64,000 nucleotides of DNA from Brucella pseudintermedia. GTDB taxonomy: Bacteria > Pseudomonadota > Alphaproteobacteria > Rhizobiales > Rhizobiaceae. Position 1 is the first letter of the stretch, and each line of letters starts with the position of its first letter. The notes below the pieces were generated by a model. That model was not told the origin of the DNA. It did no database searches and saw nothing but the letters and a program-made list of their open reading frames with translations. The translations under genes were made by a program, and so were the position numbers. The stretch lies in assembly GCF_042697365.1 (NCBI RefSeq), contig NZ_CP137604.1. One strand, 5' to 3'. Of this stretch, positions 53,364-62,897 are shown piece by piece.

Positions 53364-55648
53364 GCGGGAACAAGGTCATCTCCCTCGATGCCTGGCGCGA
53401 TTTCAACGACGCCGCGCCGCAGGCAGATCCGTTCGACATCGAGCCGGATCCCGAGCAGATCGCCATCTTTCTCGATGTCGTCTTCGGTTACTGCGAGGGC
53501 TGGGTGCCCCTGCGCGGGTTCGTGGACAAGGGCCAAGGCATCGACGGCCGACCCCACAACGCCTGGATCGAGATCGACGACAGTTTGCTGGAGAAGGCGG
53601 TTTCCTTCGCCGGTTGGGCAGCACGCGAAGGGGCGGCCTTCTATGTGGTGCCGGGAACGGTCGCCGAGACCGGCAAGGCCAAGGCCGCCGATGTCCAGCA
53701 GATGCAGACGGTCCTGGTCGACCTCGACGCCGGAGATATTGCGGCCAAGCTCGACCACCTCATCCGGCATCTCGGCGAGCCGACACTGCTCGTCGAAAGC
53801 GGCGGCCGGACGCCGGACGGTCTCGACAAGCTGCATGTCTGGTGGCGCTTGAGCGAACCGGCCGAGGGCGAGGATATCGCGCTGCTCTGTCGGTTGCGCG
53901 GCGACATCGCGGTCAAGGTCGGCGGCGACACGCATTTCCGATCGGCCCACCAGCCGATCCGCCTGGCCGGTTCGGTCTATCACAAGGGCGGCTTCAAGCG
54001 GCTGGTCAACATCCGCTGCCACAGCCCGCGGGTCGAGGTCCATCTGCGCGACTTCGCCGAACTCGTGGCCGACATGCCGCCGCTTGCCGGGGTCGGACCC
54101 GAGCCAGGCCCCTCTACGGACAAACCGTCGATCACCGATGTCCTGACGACGCCGGTCCGCGAAGGCGGTTCGGACGATTGGACCCGATTCCAAGGGGCGA
54201 GCGCCGCGATCGGCCACTACGTCCGTATGGCGCATGAGGGCCGCATGAGCCGCGACGACGCGTGGGAGGCGATCTGCCAGTACAACGCCGCCCAGCTCCG
54301 TCCCAGCTGGCCGCTCGAACGTCTCGCCTCGGAAGCACAGCGCCTCTGGCGGCTGCACGAAGAGCGCCACGGACGGGCTCTCGAACGGATCGCCGTGCCG
54401 CCGATGTCCGCGCTGCCGGTTTTCACGCTCGGCGCACTGCTCGACGACGTGAGCCCGATGCCCGACGACATCATCGCGCCGCGATTGCTGACGCCCGGTG
54501 GGATGCTGGTGCTCGGCGGCGCGCCCAAAGTCGGCAAGAGCGACTTCCTTATCAGTCTGCTCGTCCACATGGCGGCGGGCGTGCCCTTCCTCGGCTTTGC
54601 GCCAAGCCGGCCCTTGCGGATCTTCTATCTGCAGGCGGAGATCCAGTACCACTATCTGCGGGAGCGCCTCCAGGCCATCCGGATCGAGCCGGCGCTCCTG
54701 GCCGCGGCGCGCGACAATCTCGTCGCCACGCCGAAGGTCCGCATGCTGCTCGACGCCGGCGGCGTGGGCCTGACCATCGCCGCGGTTCGCGCCCACTACG
54801 GCCATGGCGCGCCCGACATTCTCTGCATCGACCCGATCCGCAATCTCTTCGATGGGGGTCCGGATGGCGGCGGGGAGAACGACAACACCGCGATGCTCTT
54901 CTTCCTGCAGGAGCGGGTCGAGGCCCTGCGGGACGCCGTAGCCCCGGATGCCGGCCTGATCCTCTGCCATCACACCCGCAAGATCACCAAGAAGCAGCTC
55001 GCCGAGGACCCGTTCATGGCGCTCTCGGGCGCGGGCAGCCTCCGCAGCTTCTACACCTCCGGCGTGATCATGCACCGGCCCGACGAGGACCGACCGGAGC
55101 GGATGCTGCATTTCGAGCTCCGCAACGGCCCCGGCATCGAGCCGATGATCATCGACAAGGCGGACGGACGCTGGATCGTGATCGATCGCTCGGAGACAAG
55201 GCTCGTGCGTCGCGAGTTCGGCGAGAAGCTCGACGCCGAGCGCGCACGCAAACACGACGTGATCCTTCAACTGCTCTTCGATGAGGCCGAGGCCGGCCGG
55301 CTCTACACCGCGCTGCAGTTCGCCGAGAGCTTCGAGAACCAGGCCGGGCTCGGCGGCAAGGACACGATCCGCGAACGGATCAGCGTGCTGGCCACGAAGG
55401 GTTTCATCAAGTTCGTGCGCGATGGCGCGCCGTTCGGTCTGCCAACCTCGCGCTCGAAGTTCGGCTATCTCTGCGTCGAGGGCATGACGTTCCCGACCGG
55501 AGAAGAGACGGCAGACCCCGACACCGGCGAGGTCGTGCCCGTCTGGATCCCGGTCCTTCCCAGCACCTACAAATGCCCGCAGAGCGGCGCGGCGCTGCCG
55601 GTCGAGAACCCCCTGGTCTGGGTCTATCAGACGGAGGAGACCTCGTGA
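53360..55648 (+). CDS. Primase/RepA-like helicase fusion (AAA_25)
   Basis: 762 aa. The N-terminal half (about 40-300) resembles a RepB/AEP-type primase (VDLDAGD-IAAKLDHLI, WWRLSEPAEG, FRSAHQPIRLAGS). The C-terminal half is a RepA-like hexameric ATPase: Walker A GAPKVGKSD (about 386-394), FYLQAEIQYHYLRERL and DILCIDPIRNLF. It probably starts phage DNA replication. ATG at 53360 overlaps the preceding stop. Confidence 0.86.
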   Translation: MSGNKVISLDAWRDFNDAAPQADPFDIEPDPEQIAIFLDVVFGYCEGWVPLRGFVDKGQGIDGRPHNAWIEIDDSLLEKAVSFAGWAAREGAAFYVVPGTVAETGKAKAADVQQMQTVLVDLDAGDIAAKLDHLIRHLGEPTLLVESGGRTPDGLDKLHVWWRLSEPAEGEDIALLCRLRGDIAVKVGGDTHFRSAHQPIRLAGSVYHKGGFKRLVNIRCHSPRVEVHLRDFAELVADMPPLAGVGPEPGPSTDKPSITDVLTTPVREGGSDDWTRFQGASAAIGHYVRMAHEGRMSRDDAWEAICQYNAAQLRPSWPLERLASEAQRLWRLHEERHGRALERIAVPPMSALPVFTLGALLDDVSPMPDDIIAPRLLTPGGMLVLGGAPKVGKSDFLISLLVHMAAGVPFLGFAPSRPLRIFYLQAEIQYHYLRERLQAIRIEPALLAAARDNLVATPKVRMLLDAGGVGLTIAAVRAHYGHGAPDILCIDPIRNLFDGGPDGGGENDNTAMLFFLQERVEALRDAVAPDAGLILCHHTRKITKKQLAEDPFMALSGAGSLRSFYTSGVIMHRPDEDRPERMLHFELRNGPGIEPMIIDKADGRWIVIDRSETRLVRREFGEKLDAERARKHDVILQLLFDEAEAGRLYTALQFAESFENQAGLGGKDTIRERISVLATKGFIKFVRDGAPFGLPTSRSKFGYLCVEGMTFPTGEETADPDTGEVVPVWIPVLPSTYKCPQSGAALPVENPLVWVYQTEETS

Positions 55649-56082
55649 TGCGCCAGCTCATTCCGATTACGCGGACTTACGCAGAATCAAGTTGTGGCAA
55701 GTTGCGGCGAGCTGGGCGGCCAGCTTCCCAACTACTTTCGTTGCTTTTCGCGCCGCCGCGCTCCGCCCAGCCATCCCGCGCACATTCAAGTTGGGAAAGC
55801 TCGTCCCAACTACCTTGGCTCCCGCGCGCTCCGTTGCGCGGCCTTTCGCAGATTCAAGTTGGGAACGCGACCCACACAATAGGCCGTCCCAACTTCGATT
55901 TCTCCAAAAGATTCAACGCGTTGATGCGCTCTCGAAGTTGTGGGGGTGAAAGCCACCCCCTTCGGGGGTGGGGGAGAACCGCGCCAAGCGGGTTCTCCCA
56001 CTCCCACCCCCAGGGGCTTCGCGCGCGCGGTCGCCGTGCCGTCTATCCCCTCACCGACATCAGACGAGAAGGACCCACCACC
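55649..56082. other. Structured repeat region inside the early operon
   Basis: A 430-nt gap in an otherwise overlapping operon. It contains three degenerate direct repeats beginning (A)ATTCAAGTTG at about 55685, 55784 and 55852, two of them with GTTGGGA...TCCCAAC arms, and a long hairpin at 55964-56011 (arms of 17-21 nt). One reading frame stays open through the region and into the RuvC-like gene, but its sequence is low-complexity Arg/Ser/Pro. An origin, an operator array or a structured RNA are possible. Confidence 0.55.
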
Positions 56083-56619
56083 ATGAGCCAGTGCCCGTCA
56101 CCCCTCCCCAAGAGCGCGCCCCATCCGGCCCCGGTCATCGCCACATCTACGGGCGGCGCCATTCTCGCCCTGGATCTCGGCACCACCACCGGCTGGGCAT
56201 TGCGCGATGGCGATGGCCTGATCACCAGCGGCACCGTCTCGCTGCGCCCGGGCCGCTTCGATGGCGGCGGCATGCGCTACCTGCGCTTTGCCAACTGGCT
56301 GGCCGAGATCGACCGGCTGTCCGGGCCGATGGCCGCGATCTGGTTCGAGGAGGTGCGCCGCCATGCCGGCACCGACGCTGCCCATGTCTATGGCGGGCTG
56401 ATGGCGACGCTGACCGCTTGGGCCGAGCAGCATGGCGTGCCTTATCAGGGCGTTCCGGTCGGCACGATCAAACGTCACGTGACGGCCAAGGGCAATGCTG
56501 GCAAGGAGGCCGTGCTTGCCGCGGTCCGTGCGCGTGGTTTCAGTCCCGCCGACGATAACGAGGCCGACGCCATCGCGCTGTTGCTGTGGGCGGTGGAAAC
56601 CGCAGGCGGTGTGCGATGA
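56083..56619 (+). CDS. RuvC-like Holliday junction resolvase
   Basis: 178 aa with the RNase H-like fold of phage RuvC proteins: catalytic Asp in LALDLGTTTGWAL, WFEEVRRHAG (Glu) and the C-terminal DDNEADAIALLLW (two Asp). It resolves recombination or replication intermediates before packaging. Start 56083 is preceded by GAGAAGGA; an open frame to 55648 would add about 145 low-complexity residues and is not accepted. Confidence 0.88.
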   Translation: MSQCPSPLPKSAPHPAPVIATSTGGAILALDLGTTTGWALRDGDGLITSGTVSLRPGRFDGGGMRYLRFANWLAEIDRLSGPMAAIWFEEVRRHAGTDAAHVYGGLMATLTAWAEQHGVPYQGVPVGTIKRHVTAKGNAGKEAVLAAVRARGFSPADDNEADAIALLLWAVETAGGVR

Positions 56620-57050
56620 GCGGTTGGACGCCGAGCATGGTCGAGGAGCGGCTCGCGGAAGCCGCCGCAGTTCTCAACCGTCTGCCTGAACCGCGGCGGC
56701 AGGGATATTTCAACACCTGGCCGGATTACTTCTACGAGTTCGCCGACCTCGTCGGTCAGGAACCGCAGCCGATGCGCCTCGTCCCGTCGCCCGCCGCCAT
56801 CAGCCAGATGGAGGAAACGCTGACCTGGACCTTCGACCTCGACCCGGTCGACGGCAGGATCGTGTGGATGAAAGCCCATGGTTGGCGCTGGAAGGCGATC
56901 TGCGGCCGGGTCGGGCTTCAGCGGTCCGCAGCCAACCAACACTGGCTTTATGCGCTGTGCCTCATCGCCCTGAAGCTCAACCGGCGGCGGTTCAATCGCA
57001 ACCTGTCGAGGCGCAAGGTGATCGAACTGGCTTGTGCGTCGCAAGCATGA
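56616..57050 (+). CDS. DUF6362-like phage protein
   Basis: 144 aa. It contains a conserved helical pattern (RVWMKAHGWRWKAICGRVGLQRSAANQHWLYALCLIALKLN) that looks like a helix-turn-helix, and resembles DUF6362, often found just before HNH and terminase genes. Possibly a late transcription regulator. ATG overlaps the RuvC-like stop (ATGA). Confidence 0.75.
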   Translation: MSGWTPSMVEERLAEAAAVLNRLPEPRRQGYFNTWPDYFYEFADLVGQEPQPMRLVPSPAAISQMEETLTWTFDLDPVDGRIVWMKAHGWRWKAICGRVGLQRSAANQHWLYALCLIALKLNRRRFNRNLSRRKVIELACASQA

Positions 57051-57142
57051 GAACCGGGTAGAACTTTGTTCGGCGGACAGTTTTCGAACGGACAAAACCG
57101 GCTTGTTTGGGGTAGATTCTGGATATGCTCGGGAGAGCAGCG

Positions 57143-57172
57143 CGCCCGCGACGGTGAAAACCATCGCGGGCG
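57143..57172 (+). terminator. Hairpin before the HNH gene
   Basis: Stem of 12 bp with one mismatch (CGCCCGCGACGG / CCATCGCGGGCG) and a TGAAAA loop, followed by TTGTCGTTT. It may attenuate the early transcript. Confidence 0.45.
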
Positions 57173-57228
57173 TTGTCGTTTCCAGTACTACCGTCACCAT
57201 CATCAGCATTATCGACGAGATCAGCATC

Positions 57229-57573
57229 ATGCCCGTTCGTCCTCCGCTCCATCGCCCGGTTGGCCGGCGCGAAAAGCGGGAGCGCGATCGGGACTACGCT
57301 CGCAAGCGGGATCCGCTGGCCTGTGCGCTCTATCGCTCGAAGCGCTGGCGAACGGAACGCGCCGCGTTCCTGCACGATCATCCGCTGTGCGTGGAATGCG
57401 CGCGTCACGATGTGATCCGCCCGGCAAGCGTCGTTGATCATATCGATCCGCATGGCGGTGACGAGACCGTGTTCTGGGATCGCAGCCGCTGGCAGGCACT
57501 GTGCGCGTCGTGCCACGGCCGGAAGACGGCAGCGAGAGACGGCGGCTTCGGCAATGCGCGGCGCTGCTCGTAG
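57229..57573 (+). CDS. HNH endonuclease (packaging-type)
   Basis: 114 aa with a typical HNH fold: CVECARHD, VVDHIDPHGGD (catalytic His) and LCASCHGRKTA. HNH proteins next to terminase genes of HK97-like phages assist DNA packaging. The start at 57229 gives MPVRPPLHRP...; earlier codons would overlap the upstream gene and the hairpin. Confidence 0.84.
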   Translation: MPVRPPLHRPVGRREKRERDRDYARKRDPLACALYRSKRWRTERAAFLHDHPLCVECARHDVIRPASVVDHIDPHGGDETVFWDRSRWQALCASCHGRKTAARDGGFGNARRCS

Positions 57574-57703
57574 GCCCCCGGGGAGGCTAAATCTCGAGAA
57601 CTTTTACGCTGGGGACCGCGCGCCACCAAACGCGCATCCGCGGCCAAAATGGCGATGGGGGGGTGCGACGATAAAATGACCATTCAAATTGAAGGAATAT
57701 TCC

Positions 57704-59092
57704 GTGCCAGCGACTGATCTTGGCTCTGTTGATCTCGATGTTGCCGGGCGCCAGCTTGCGGTCGAATACCGCCGTCTCGATGACCTGGTGCCCTATGCGT
57801 GCAATGCTCGCACGCATTCGAACGCACAGATCGCCGAGATCGCCGGATCGATCCGCGCGTTCGGTTTCACCAATCCGGTGCTGATCGCCGAGGATGGCAC
57901 CCTGATCGCCGGCCATGGCCGGGTGCTGGCGGCACGCAAGCTCGGTATGGAGACCGTGCCGGCGATCGTGCTGACGGGTCTTTCGGACACGCAGCGCCGG
58001 GCATTGGTGCTCGCCGACAACCGCATCGCCATGAACGCAGGATGGGACGAGGAACTGCTCGGGCTCGAACTCTCCGACCTGCAGGAGGCGGGCTTTGACC
58101 TCGGTCTGACCGGCTTCGGCGACGACGAGCTGCAGAACCTGCTTTACGGCAATCGCGACGAACAGGACGGCCTGACCGAGGACGACGCTATTCCGGACAT
58201 GCCGGCAACGGCGGTCACCCGACGCGGTGATCTGTGGCTTCTCGGCGACCACCGGCTGCTATGCGGTGACTCCACCGATGGCGCAGATGTTGCCAGGCTG
58301 ATGAACGGCGAGCGCGCCGCGCTGTTTGCCACCGACCCGCCTTACCTGGTGGACTACGACGGCACCAACCATCCGACCAAGAAGAACGCCTCGGCGCGGG
58401 CGAAGAAGATCGCCAACAAAGACTGGGGCGACGATTACATCGAGCAGCCGCACTGGGACGATTCCAGCCAGGGTCCGCAATTCTACGAGGCTTTCTGCAA
58501 GGTGGCGATCGAGCATGCCATTGCCGAAGATGTCGCCTGGTATTGCTGGCACGCCTCGCGCCGCCAGCGCATGCTGGAAACCGTCTGGGACCAGTTCGAC
58601 GTTCTGCATCACCAGCAGATCATCTGGGCAAAATCCCGTCCGGTGCTGACCCGCTCGGTGATGCTGTGGGCGCATGAGCCCTGCCTGTTCGGTTGGGTCC
58701 GCGGCAAGAAACCCCGCATCAACCGCGAGGGTTTTGAAAGCTGGCCGACGACGGTGTGGAATATTCCGTCGTCCGAGATCGAAACCCGCGAGCATCCGAC
58801 CTCGAAACCGGTGCGCGTGTTCACCTTGCCGATGCAGCTGCACACCCATCCTGGCGACATCTGTTACGAGCCGTTTTCCGGCTCCGGCTCGCAGCTGATT
58901 GCGGGCGAAAAGATCGGCCGCAAGGTCTATGGCCTCGAATTGTCGGAAGCCTTTTGCGATGTCGTCGTCAAGCGCTGGCAGGAATTCACCGGCAAGCAGG
59001 CAACGCTCGAGGGCGACGGCCGCAGCTTTGACGCGATCGCCGCCGAGCGTGTGCCCGACACCGGAGATACGGCCAAGGATGCAGCGGCATGA
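57704..59092 (+). CDS. ParB-domain/DNA methyltransferase fusion
   Basis: 462 aa. An N-terminal ParB/Srx-type domain (VPYACNARTHSNAQIAEIAGSIRAFGFTNPVLI, GHGRVLAARKLG) is joined to an N4-cytosine/N6-adenine methyltransferase with DPPY (about 211) preceding FSGSGS (about 390), that is the beta-type order. Such fusions occur in many temperate phages and probably protect or regulate phage DNA. GTG at 57704 with AAGGA upstream is preferred to TTG at 57689. No cognate restriction enzyme is visible beside it. Confidence 0.9.
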   Translation: MPATDLGSVDLDVAGRQLAVEYRRLDDLVPYACNARTHSNAQIAEIAGSIRAFGFTNPVLIAEDGTLIAGHGRVLAARKLGMETVPAIVLTGLSDTQRRALVLADNRIAMNAGWDEELLGLELSDLQEAGFDLGLTGFGDDELQNLLYGNRDEQDGLTEDDAIPDMPATAVTRRGDLWLLGDHRLLCGDSTDGADVARLMNGERAALFATDPPYLVDYDGTNHPTKKNASARAKKIANKDWGDDYIEQPHWDDSSQGPQFYEAFCKVAIEHAIAEDVAWYCWHASRRQRMLETVWDQFDVLHHQQIIWAKSRPVLTRSVMLWAHEPCLFGWVRGKKPRINREGFESWPTTVWNIPSSEIETREHPTSKPVRVFTLPMQLHTHPGDICYEPFSGSGSQLIAGEKIGRKVYGLELSEAFCDVVVKRWQEFTGKQATLEGDGRSFDAIAAERVPDTGDTAKDAAA

Positions 59093-59319
59093 AGCAGTCG
59101 CGCACCATGTCGCTGGTGGAATCGCTCACCAATGTCGCCATCGGCTATGGCATCGCCGTCATCACCCAGATCCTGGTGTTCCCACTGTTCGGGTTATCGA
59201 CCACGCTGGCCGAGAACATGGCGATGGGCGCGATTTTCACCGTGGTGTCGATCGCACGCAGTTACTGTCTGCGCAGGTTGTTCGAGGCGGTACGCCTTCG
59301 CGTTGACGGCACTGGATAA
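59089..59319 (+). CDS. Small two-helix membrane protein (DUF7220-like)
   Basis: 76 aa with two hydrophobic helices (about 10-30 and 40-58). It starts in an ATGA overlap with the methyltransferase gene. Similar small proteins precede terminase genes in alphaproteobacterial phages. Role unknown. Confidence 0.75.
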   Translation: MKQSRTMSLVESLTNVAIGYGIAVITQILVFPLFGLSTTLAENMAMGAIFTVVSIARSYCLRRLFEAVRLRVDGTG

Positions 59320-59335
59320 TGCATGGAGTTTTGAC

Positions 59336-59806
59336 ATGGCCGGCCGCAAGCCGCTGCCAACGCATCTGAAGTTGGTCAAGGGCACGGCCCGTCCGCATCG
59401 TTTGAACAAGGCCGAGCCGATACCGGTGGTGGCAGTTCCTGCGCCGCCCGATCATCTTGATGAGGACGCCCGGAAAAAGTTCTCCGAGATGGCCGAGCTG
59501 CTGGCCCGCCATGGCGTGATGACCGAGCTCGATACGCATGCGCTGGCCCGGTACGTGGTGATCTGGCGACGCTGGCTGGAAGCCGAGCAGGAAGTCAAAC
59601 GCCGCGGCCATGTGGTGAAGACGGCGAACGACAACATCATCCAGAACCCGTTCCTGGCGGTTGCCAACAAGTGCCTGGCGCAGATGGCGCAGATCGAAAG
59701 CGAGTTCGGGCTCACACCCTCCAGCCGCTCGCGCATCCGCATGGCCGAACCCGTCGAGACCAGCGATCCATTCGAGGATTTTTTGACCCGTGGCCGAAAA
59801 GCGTAA
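59336..59806 (+). CDS. Terminase small subunit (P27 family)
   Basis: 156 aa with the P27 TerS start AGRKPLPTHLKLVKGT and a helical oligomerisation region; it recognises phage DNA for packaging. Followed by TerL with a 17-nt overlap. The longer frame starting upstream overlaps the membrane-protein gene. Confidence 0.88.
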   Translation: MAGRKPLPTHLKLVKGTARPHRLNKAEPIPVVAVPAPPDHLDEDARKKFSEMAELLARHGVMTELDTHALARYVVIWRRWLEAEQEVKRRGHVVKTANDNIIQNPFLAVANKCLAQMAQIESEFGLTPSSRSRIRMAEPVETSDPFEDFLTRGRKA

Positions 59807-61577
59807 ATCCGGCTCGGTCAGGAAGGCGCCGTCCTGCCCGGTCACGGCCTATGCCCGCGCTGTTGTCAGCGGCAGGATCGTTGCTGGCCGCCTGGTGAAA
59901 CTCGCCTGCGAACGACACCTGGCTGATCTCAAATCCGGCGGCAAGCGTGGCCTCGTCTGGGACGGTGCTGCGGCGCGGCATGCCATCGACTTCTTTGGCC
60001 ACTTGCGTCATTCGACCGGTGAATGGGCCGGCGAGCCGTTTGCGCTGCAGCCGTGGCAGCAGTTCGTCGTCGGCTCGCTTTATGGCTGGAAGCGCAAGAC
60101 CCGTTCGGGCCAACATGGATTGCGCCGTTTCCGCACGGCCTATGTCGAGGTGGCGCGCAAAAACGGCAAGTCGGTGCTGCTGGCCGGCACCGCGCTTTAT
60201 GCCCTGATCGCCGATGGTGAACCGGGTGCGCATGTCTATTCGGCAGCAACGACGCGCGATCAGGCAAGGATCGTCTTTGGCGAGGCCGAACGCATGGTGG
60301 CGGCAAGCTCGGCCCTGCAGGCGCGGATCACCCGCACGGTGAACAATCTCGCCGTGCTGCCGACCTCGTCCTGGTTCCGGCCGCTGTCGGCGGATGCCAC
60401 TAAGATGGATGGGCTCAACATTCACTTTGCGGCCGTCGACGAGGTGCACGAACATCCGGGCCCAGAGATCATCCAGAAGCTCAACACGGCAACCGGTGCG
60501 CGGCGCCAGCCGCTGATCTTCGAGATCACGACGGCCGGTTACGATCGCCATTCGGTCTGCCGCCAGCATCACGAGTTCTCGGTTAAGGCGCTGGAAGGCA
60601 CGGTGCCGACAGAGTCTTCAGATAGCTGGTTTGCCTATATCGCCACCATCGACGAGGGCGACGACTGGACTGACCCAGAAGTCTGGGTGAAGGCCAATCC
60701 GAGCCTCGGCGTCACCGTCAAACGCGATGACCTCAAGCGCCAGATCGACGAGGCGAAAGAAATGCCGGCGCAGCAGAATGCGATCCGCCGGCTGCGCCTC
60801 AACGAATGGACCGAGCAGGTCACCCGCTGGCTCGACATGAGCGTGTGGGAGGAAGGCGGACTGCCAGCTGCCACCGACTGGCGCATCGTCAAACACGAAC
60901 TGGAGGAACTGGAAGGCAAGCTGCTGGGGCGTGAATGCTATGGCGGGCTCGACCTGGCCCGCGTCAACGATCTGTCGGCCTTCGTGTTGGTCTTCCCGCC
61001 GACACTGGATGAAACGCTTGGAAAGCTTGCCGACAAATGGATCGTCACCTGCCGGTTCTGGATTCCCGAGGACGACATAGTCCGCCGTGTGCGGCGCGAC
61101 CGCGTGCCCTATGACGTCTGGCGTGATCAGGGATTCCTGACCGCCACCCCCGGCAACGCCACCGACTTCGCCTTCGTCGAGAAGGAAATCCTCGAACTGG
61201 CATCCCGCTACGATCTGCGTGAACTCTCCTACGACCGCACCTTTGCCGGCGAGATTGTCCAGCATCTGCAGGATGAAGGCCTGAACCTCGTCCAGTTCGG
61301 CCAGGGGTTCTTGTCCATGGCGGCGCCGACGGCGGAACTGGAGCGGTTGTCGGTCTCTCGCGCCCTCTGGCATGGCGGGCATCCGGTGTTGCGCTGGAAC
61401 GCATCGAACGTTGCCGTGCGCCATGATCCGGCCGGCAACATCAAGCCCGACAAGGAGCGCTCGAGCGAACGCATCGACGGCATTGTCGCGATCTGCAACG
61501 CGCTTGGTCGGGCGCTGGCCCGTGACGTCAATGCCGGCCGCTCGGTTTATGAGAGTCGCGGCATCCTGATGCTGTAG
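59790..61577 (+). CDS. Terminase large subunit
   Basis: 595 aa. ATPase with Walker A ARKNGKS and Walker B HFAAVDEVHEH, then a nuclease domain with GGLDLARVNDLSAF (metal-binding Asp). It powers DNA entry into procapsids and cuts it to length. GTG start at 59790 overlaps TerS. The type pairs with P27 TerS in HK97-like phages. Confidence 0.95.
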   Translation: MAEKRKSGSVRKAPSCPVTAYARAVVSGRIVAGRLVKLACERHLADLKSGGKRGLVWDGAAARHAIDFFGHLRHSTGEWAGEPFALQPWQQFVVGSLYGWKRKTRSGQHGLRRFRTAYVEVARKNGKSVLLAGTALYALIADGEPGAHVYSAATTRDQARIVFGEAERMVAASSALQARITRTVNNLAVLPTSSWFRPLSADATKMDGLNIHFAAVDEVHEHPGPEIIQKLNTATGARRQPLIFEITTAGYDRHSVCRQHHEFSVKALEGTVPTESSDSWFAYIATIDEGDDWTDPEVWVKANPSLGVTVKRDDLKRQIDEAKEMPAQQNAIRRLRLNEWTEQVTRWLDMSVWEEGGLPAATDWRIVKHELEELEGKLLGRECYGGLDLARVNDLSAFVLVFPPTLDETLGKLADKWIVTCRFWIPEDDIVRRVRRDRVPYDVWRDQGFLTATPGNATDFAFVEKEILELASRYDLRELSYDRTFAGEIVQHLQDEGLNLVQFGQGFLSMAAPTAELERLSVSRALWHGGHPVLRWNASNVAVRHDPAGNIKPDKERSSERIDGIVAICNALGRALARDVNAGRSVYESRGILML

Positions 61578-61604
61578 GCGCAGGCGCGAAAGAAACGGGA
61601 AAAA

Positions 61605-62897
61605 ATGGCATTCTGGTCGAACTGGTTCGGCGGCGCAAAACCGCCGGCCGCATCTCCGCGCGCGTCGTTCCAGGATGCGGGTGGCGGGATCGTCATCACC
61701 ACGGCGCAGCAGCTGGAAGAGGCGCTGCGGTCCGGAGCGGTGACGGCATCGGGCACGACGGTGACACCCAACAGCGCCATGCGGGTGGCGGCTGTCTATG
61801 CCTGCGTGCGCATCATCTCGGGTGCGGTGGCGACACTGCCCTTGCACATCAAGCGCCGCGTCGATGAGCGCACCCGGCAGGATGCGTCCGACACGCCGAT
61901 CTGGACGGTGCTGCGACGACGGCCGAACCGCTGGCAGACGCCGTCGCAGTTTCGCCGCATGCTGCAGGCGCATCTGCTTTTGCGCGGCAATGCCTATGCC
62001 ATGATCGTGCGCTCGCGCGGGAATGTGCAGGAACTGATCCCGCTGCATCCCGATCGGGTCGAGGTGAAGCAGACCGACGATCTGACGCTCGAATACACAT
62101 ACAAAAGACAGGACGGACGGCGCATCCAGCTTGCTCAGACGGAAGTGTTCCATCTGGTCGGCCTGACGCTCGACGGCGTCCATGGTGTGTCGGCAATCTC
62201 TTACGCTCGCGAGACCATCGGCCTGTCGCTGGCCATGGAAGATCATGGCGCTTCGACCTTCCGCAATGGTGCGCGTGTCAGTGGGGTGCTGAAGCACCCC
62301 AACAAGCTCGGGCCAGAGGCTGTCGCCCATCTCAAGGCCGGGCTCGAGGAGTTCCGCTCCGGCGGCGAGCAGGAGGGAAAGAACCTGATCCTCGAAGAGG
62401 GCATGGACTATGCCCGCATCGCCATGACGGCCGAGGATGCGCAATGGCTGGAGGCCAGAAAGTTCAGCCGCACCGACATTGCCATGTTCTTTGGGGTGCC
62501 GCCGCACATGATCGGCGACACCGAAAAATCCACCAGCTGGGGCACCGGCATCGAGCAGCAGTCGATCGGCTTTGTCGCCTATACGCTCGAAGACCACCTG
62601 ACCATGTGGGAAGAGGCGATCAACCGCGACCTGATCGGGGCGGATGACAATCTCTACGCCCGCTTCAACCGGGCAGCACTGGTCAAGGGCGACATCAAGG
62701 CCCGTTGGGACGCCTATGTCAAAGGCCTGCAATGGGGCGTCTACAGCCCGAACGAAATCCGCGCGCTCGAAGATCAGAACCCGCGCGACGGCGGCGATGT
62801 CTTTTATCCGCCGCCCAACACGGCGGGAGCGCCGATCACCAACGACGGCGATGGCGACCGCGACGGGTCGTCGCTCGAAGAGGATATTGACATATGA
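61605..62897 (+). CDS. Portal protein (HK97 family)
   Basis: 430 aa. The portal ring at the capsid vertex carries DNA in and out. Typical blocks are AVYACVRIISGAVATLPLHI, HLLLRGNAYAMIVRS, LIPLHPDRVE and KFSRTDIAMFFGVPPHMIGD. It starts 28 nt after TerL and overlaps the protease gene by 4 nt. Confidence 0.94.
   Translation: MAFWSNWFGGAKPPAASPRASFQDAGGGIVITTAQQLEEALRSGAVTASGTTVTPNSAMRVAAVYACVRIISGAVATLPLHIKRRVDERTRQDASDTPIWTVLRRRPNRWQTPSQFRRMLQAHLLLRGNAYAMIVRSRGNVQELIPLHPDRVEVKQTDDLTLEYTYKRQDGRRIQLAQTEVFHLVGLTLDGVHGVSAISYARETIGLSLAMEDHGASTFRNGARVSGVLKHPNKLGPEAVAHLKAGLEEFRSGGEQEGKNLILEEGMDYARIAMTAEDAQWLEARKFSRTDIAMFFGVPPHMIGDTEKSTSWGTGIEQQSIGFVAYTLEDHLTMWEEAINRDLIGADDNLYARFNRAALVKGDIKARWDAYVKGLQWGVYSPNEIRALEDQNPRDGGDVFYPPPNTAGAPITNDGDGDRDGSSLEEDIDI

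Noticed and set aside
55573..56082. N-terminal extension of the RuvC-like protein, or a separate gene from ATG 55648
   Set aside because: The frame is open but encodes low-complexity Arg/Ser/Pro sequence across repeats and hairpins; a good ribosome-binding site lies before ATG 56083, where the RNase H-like fold begins.
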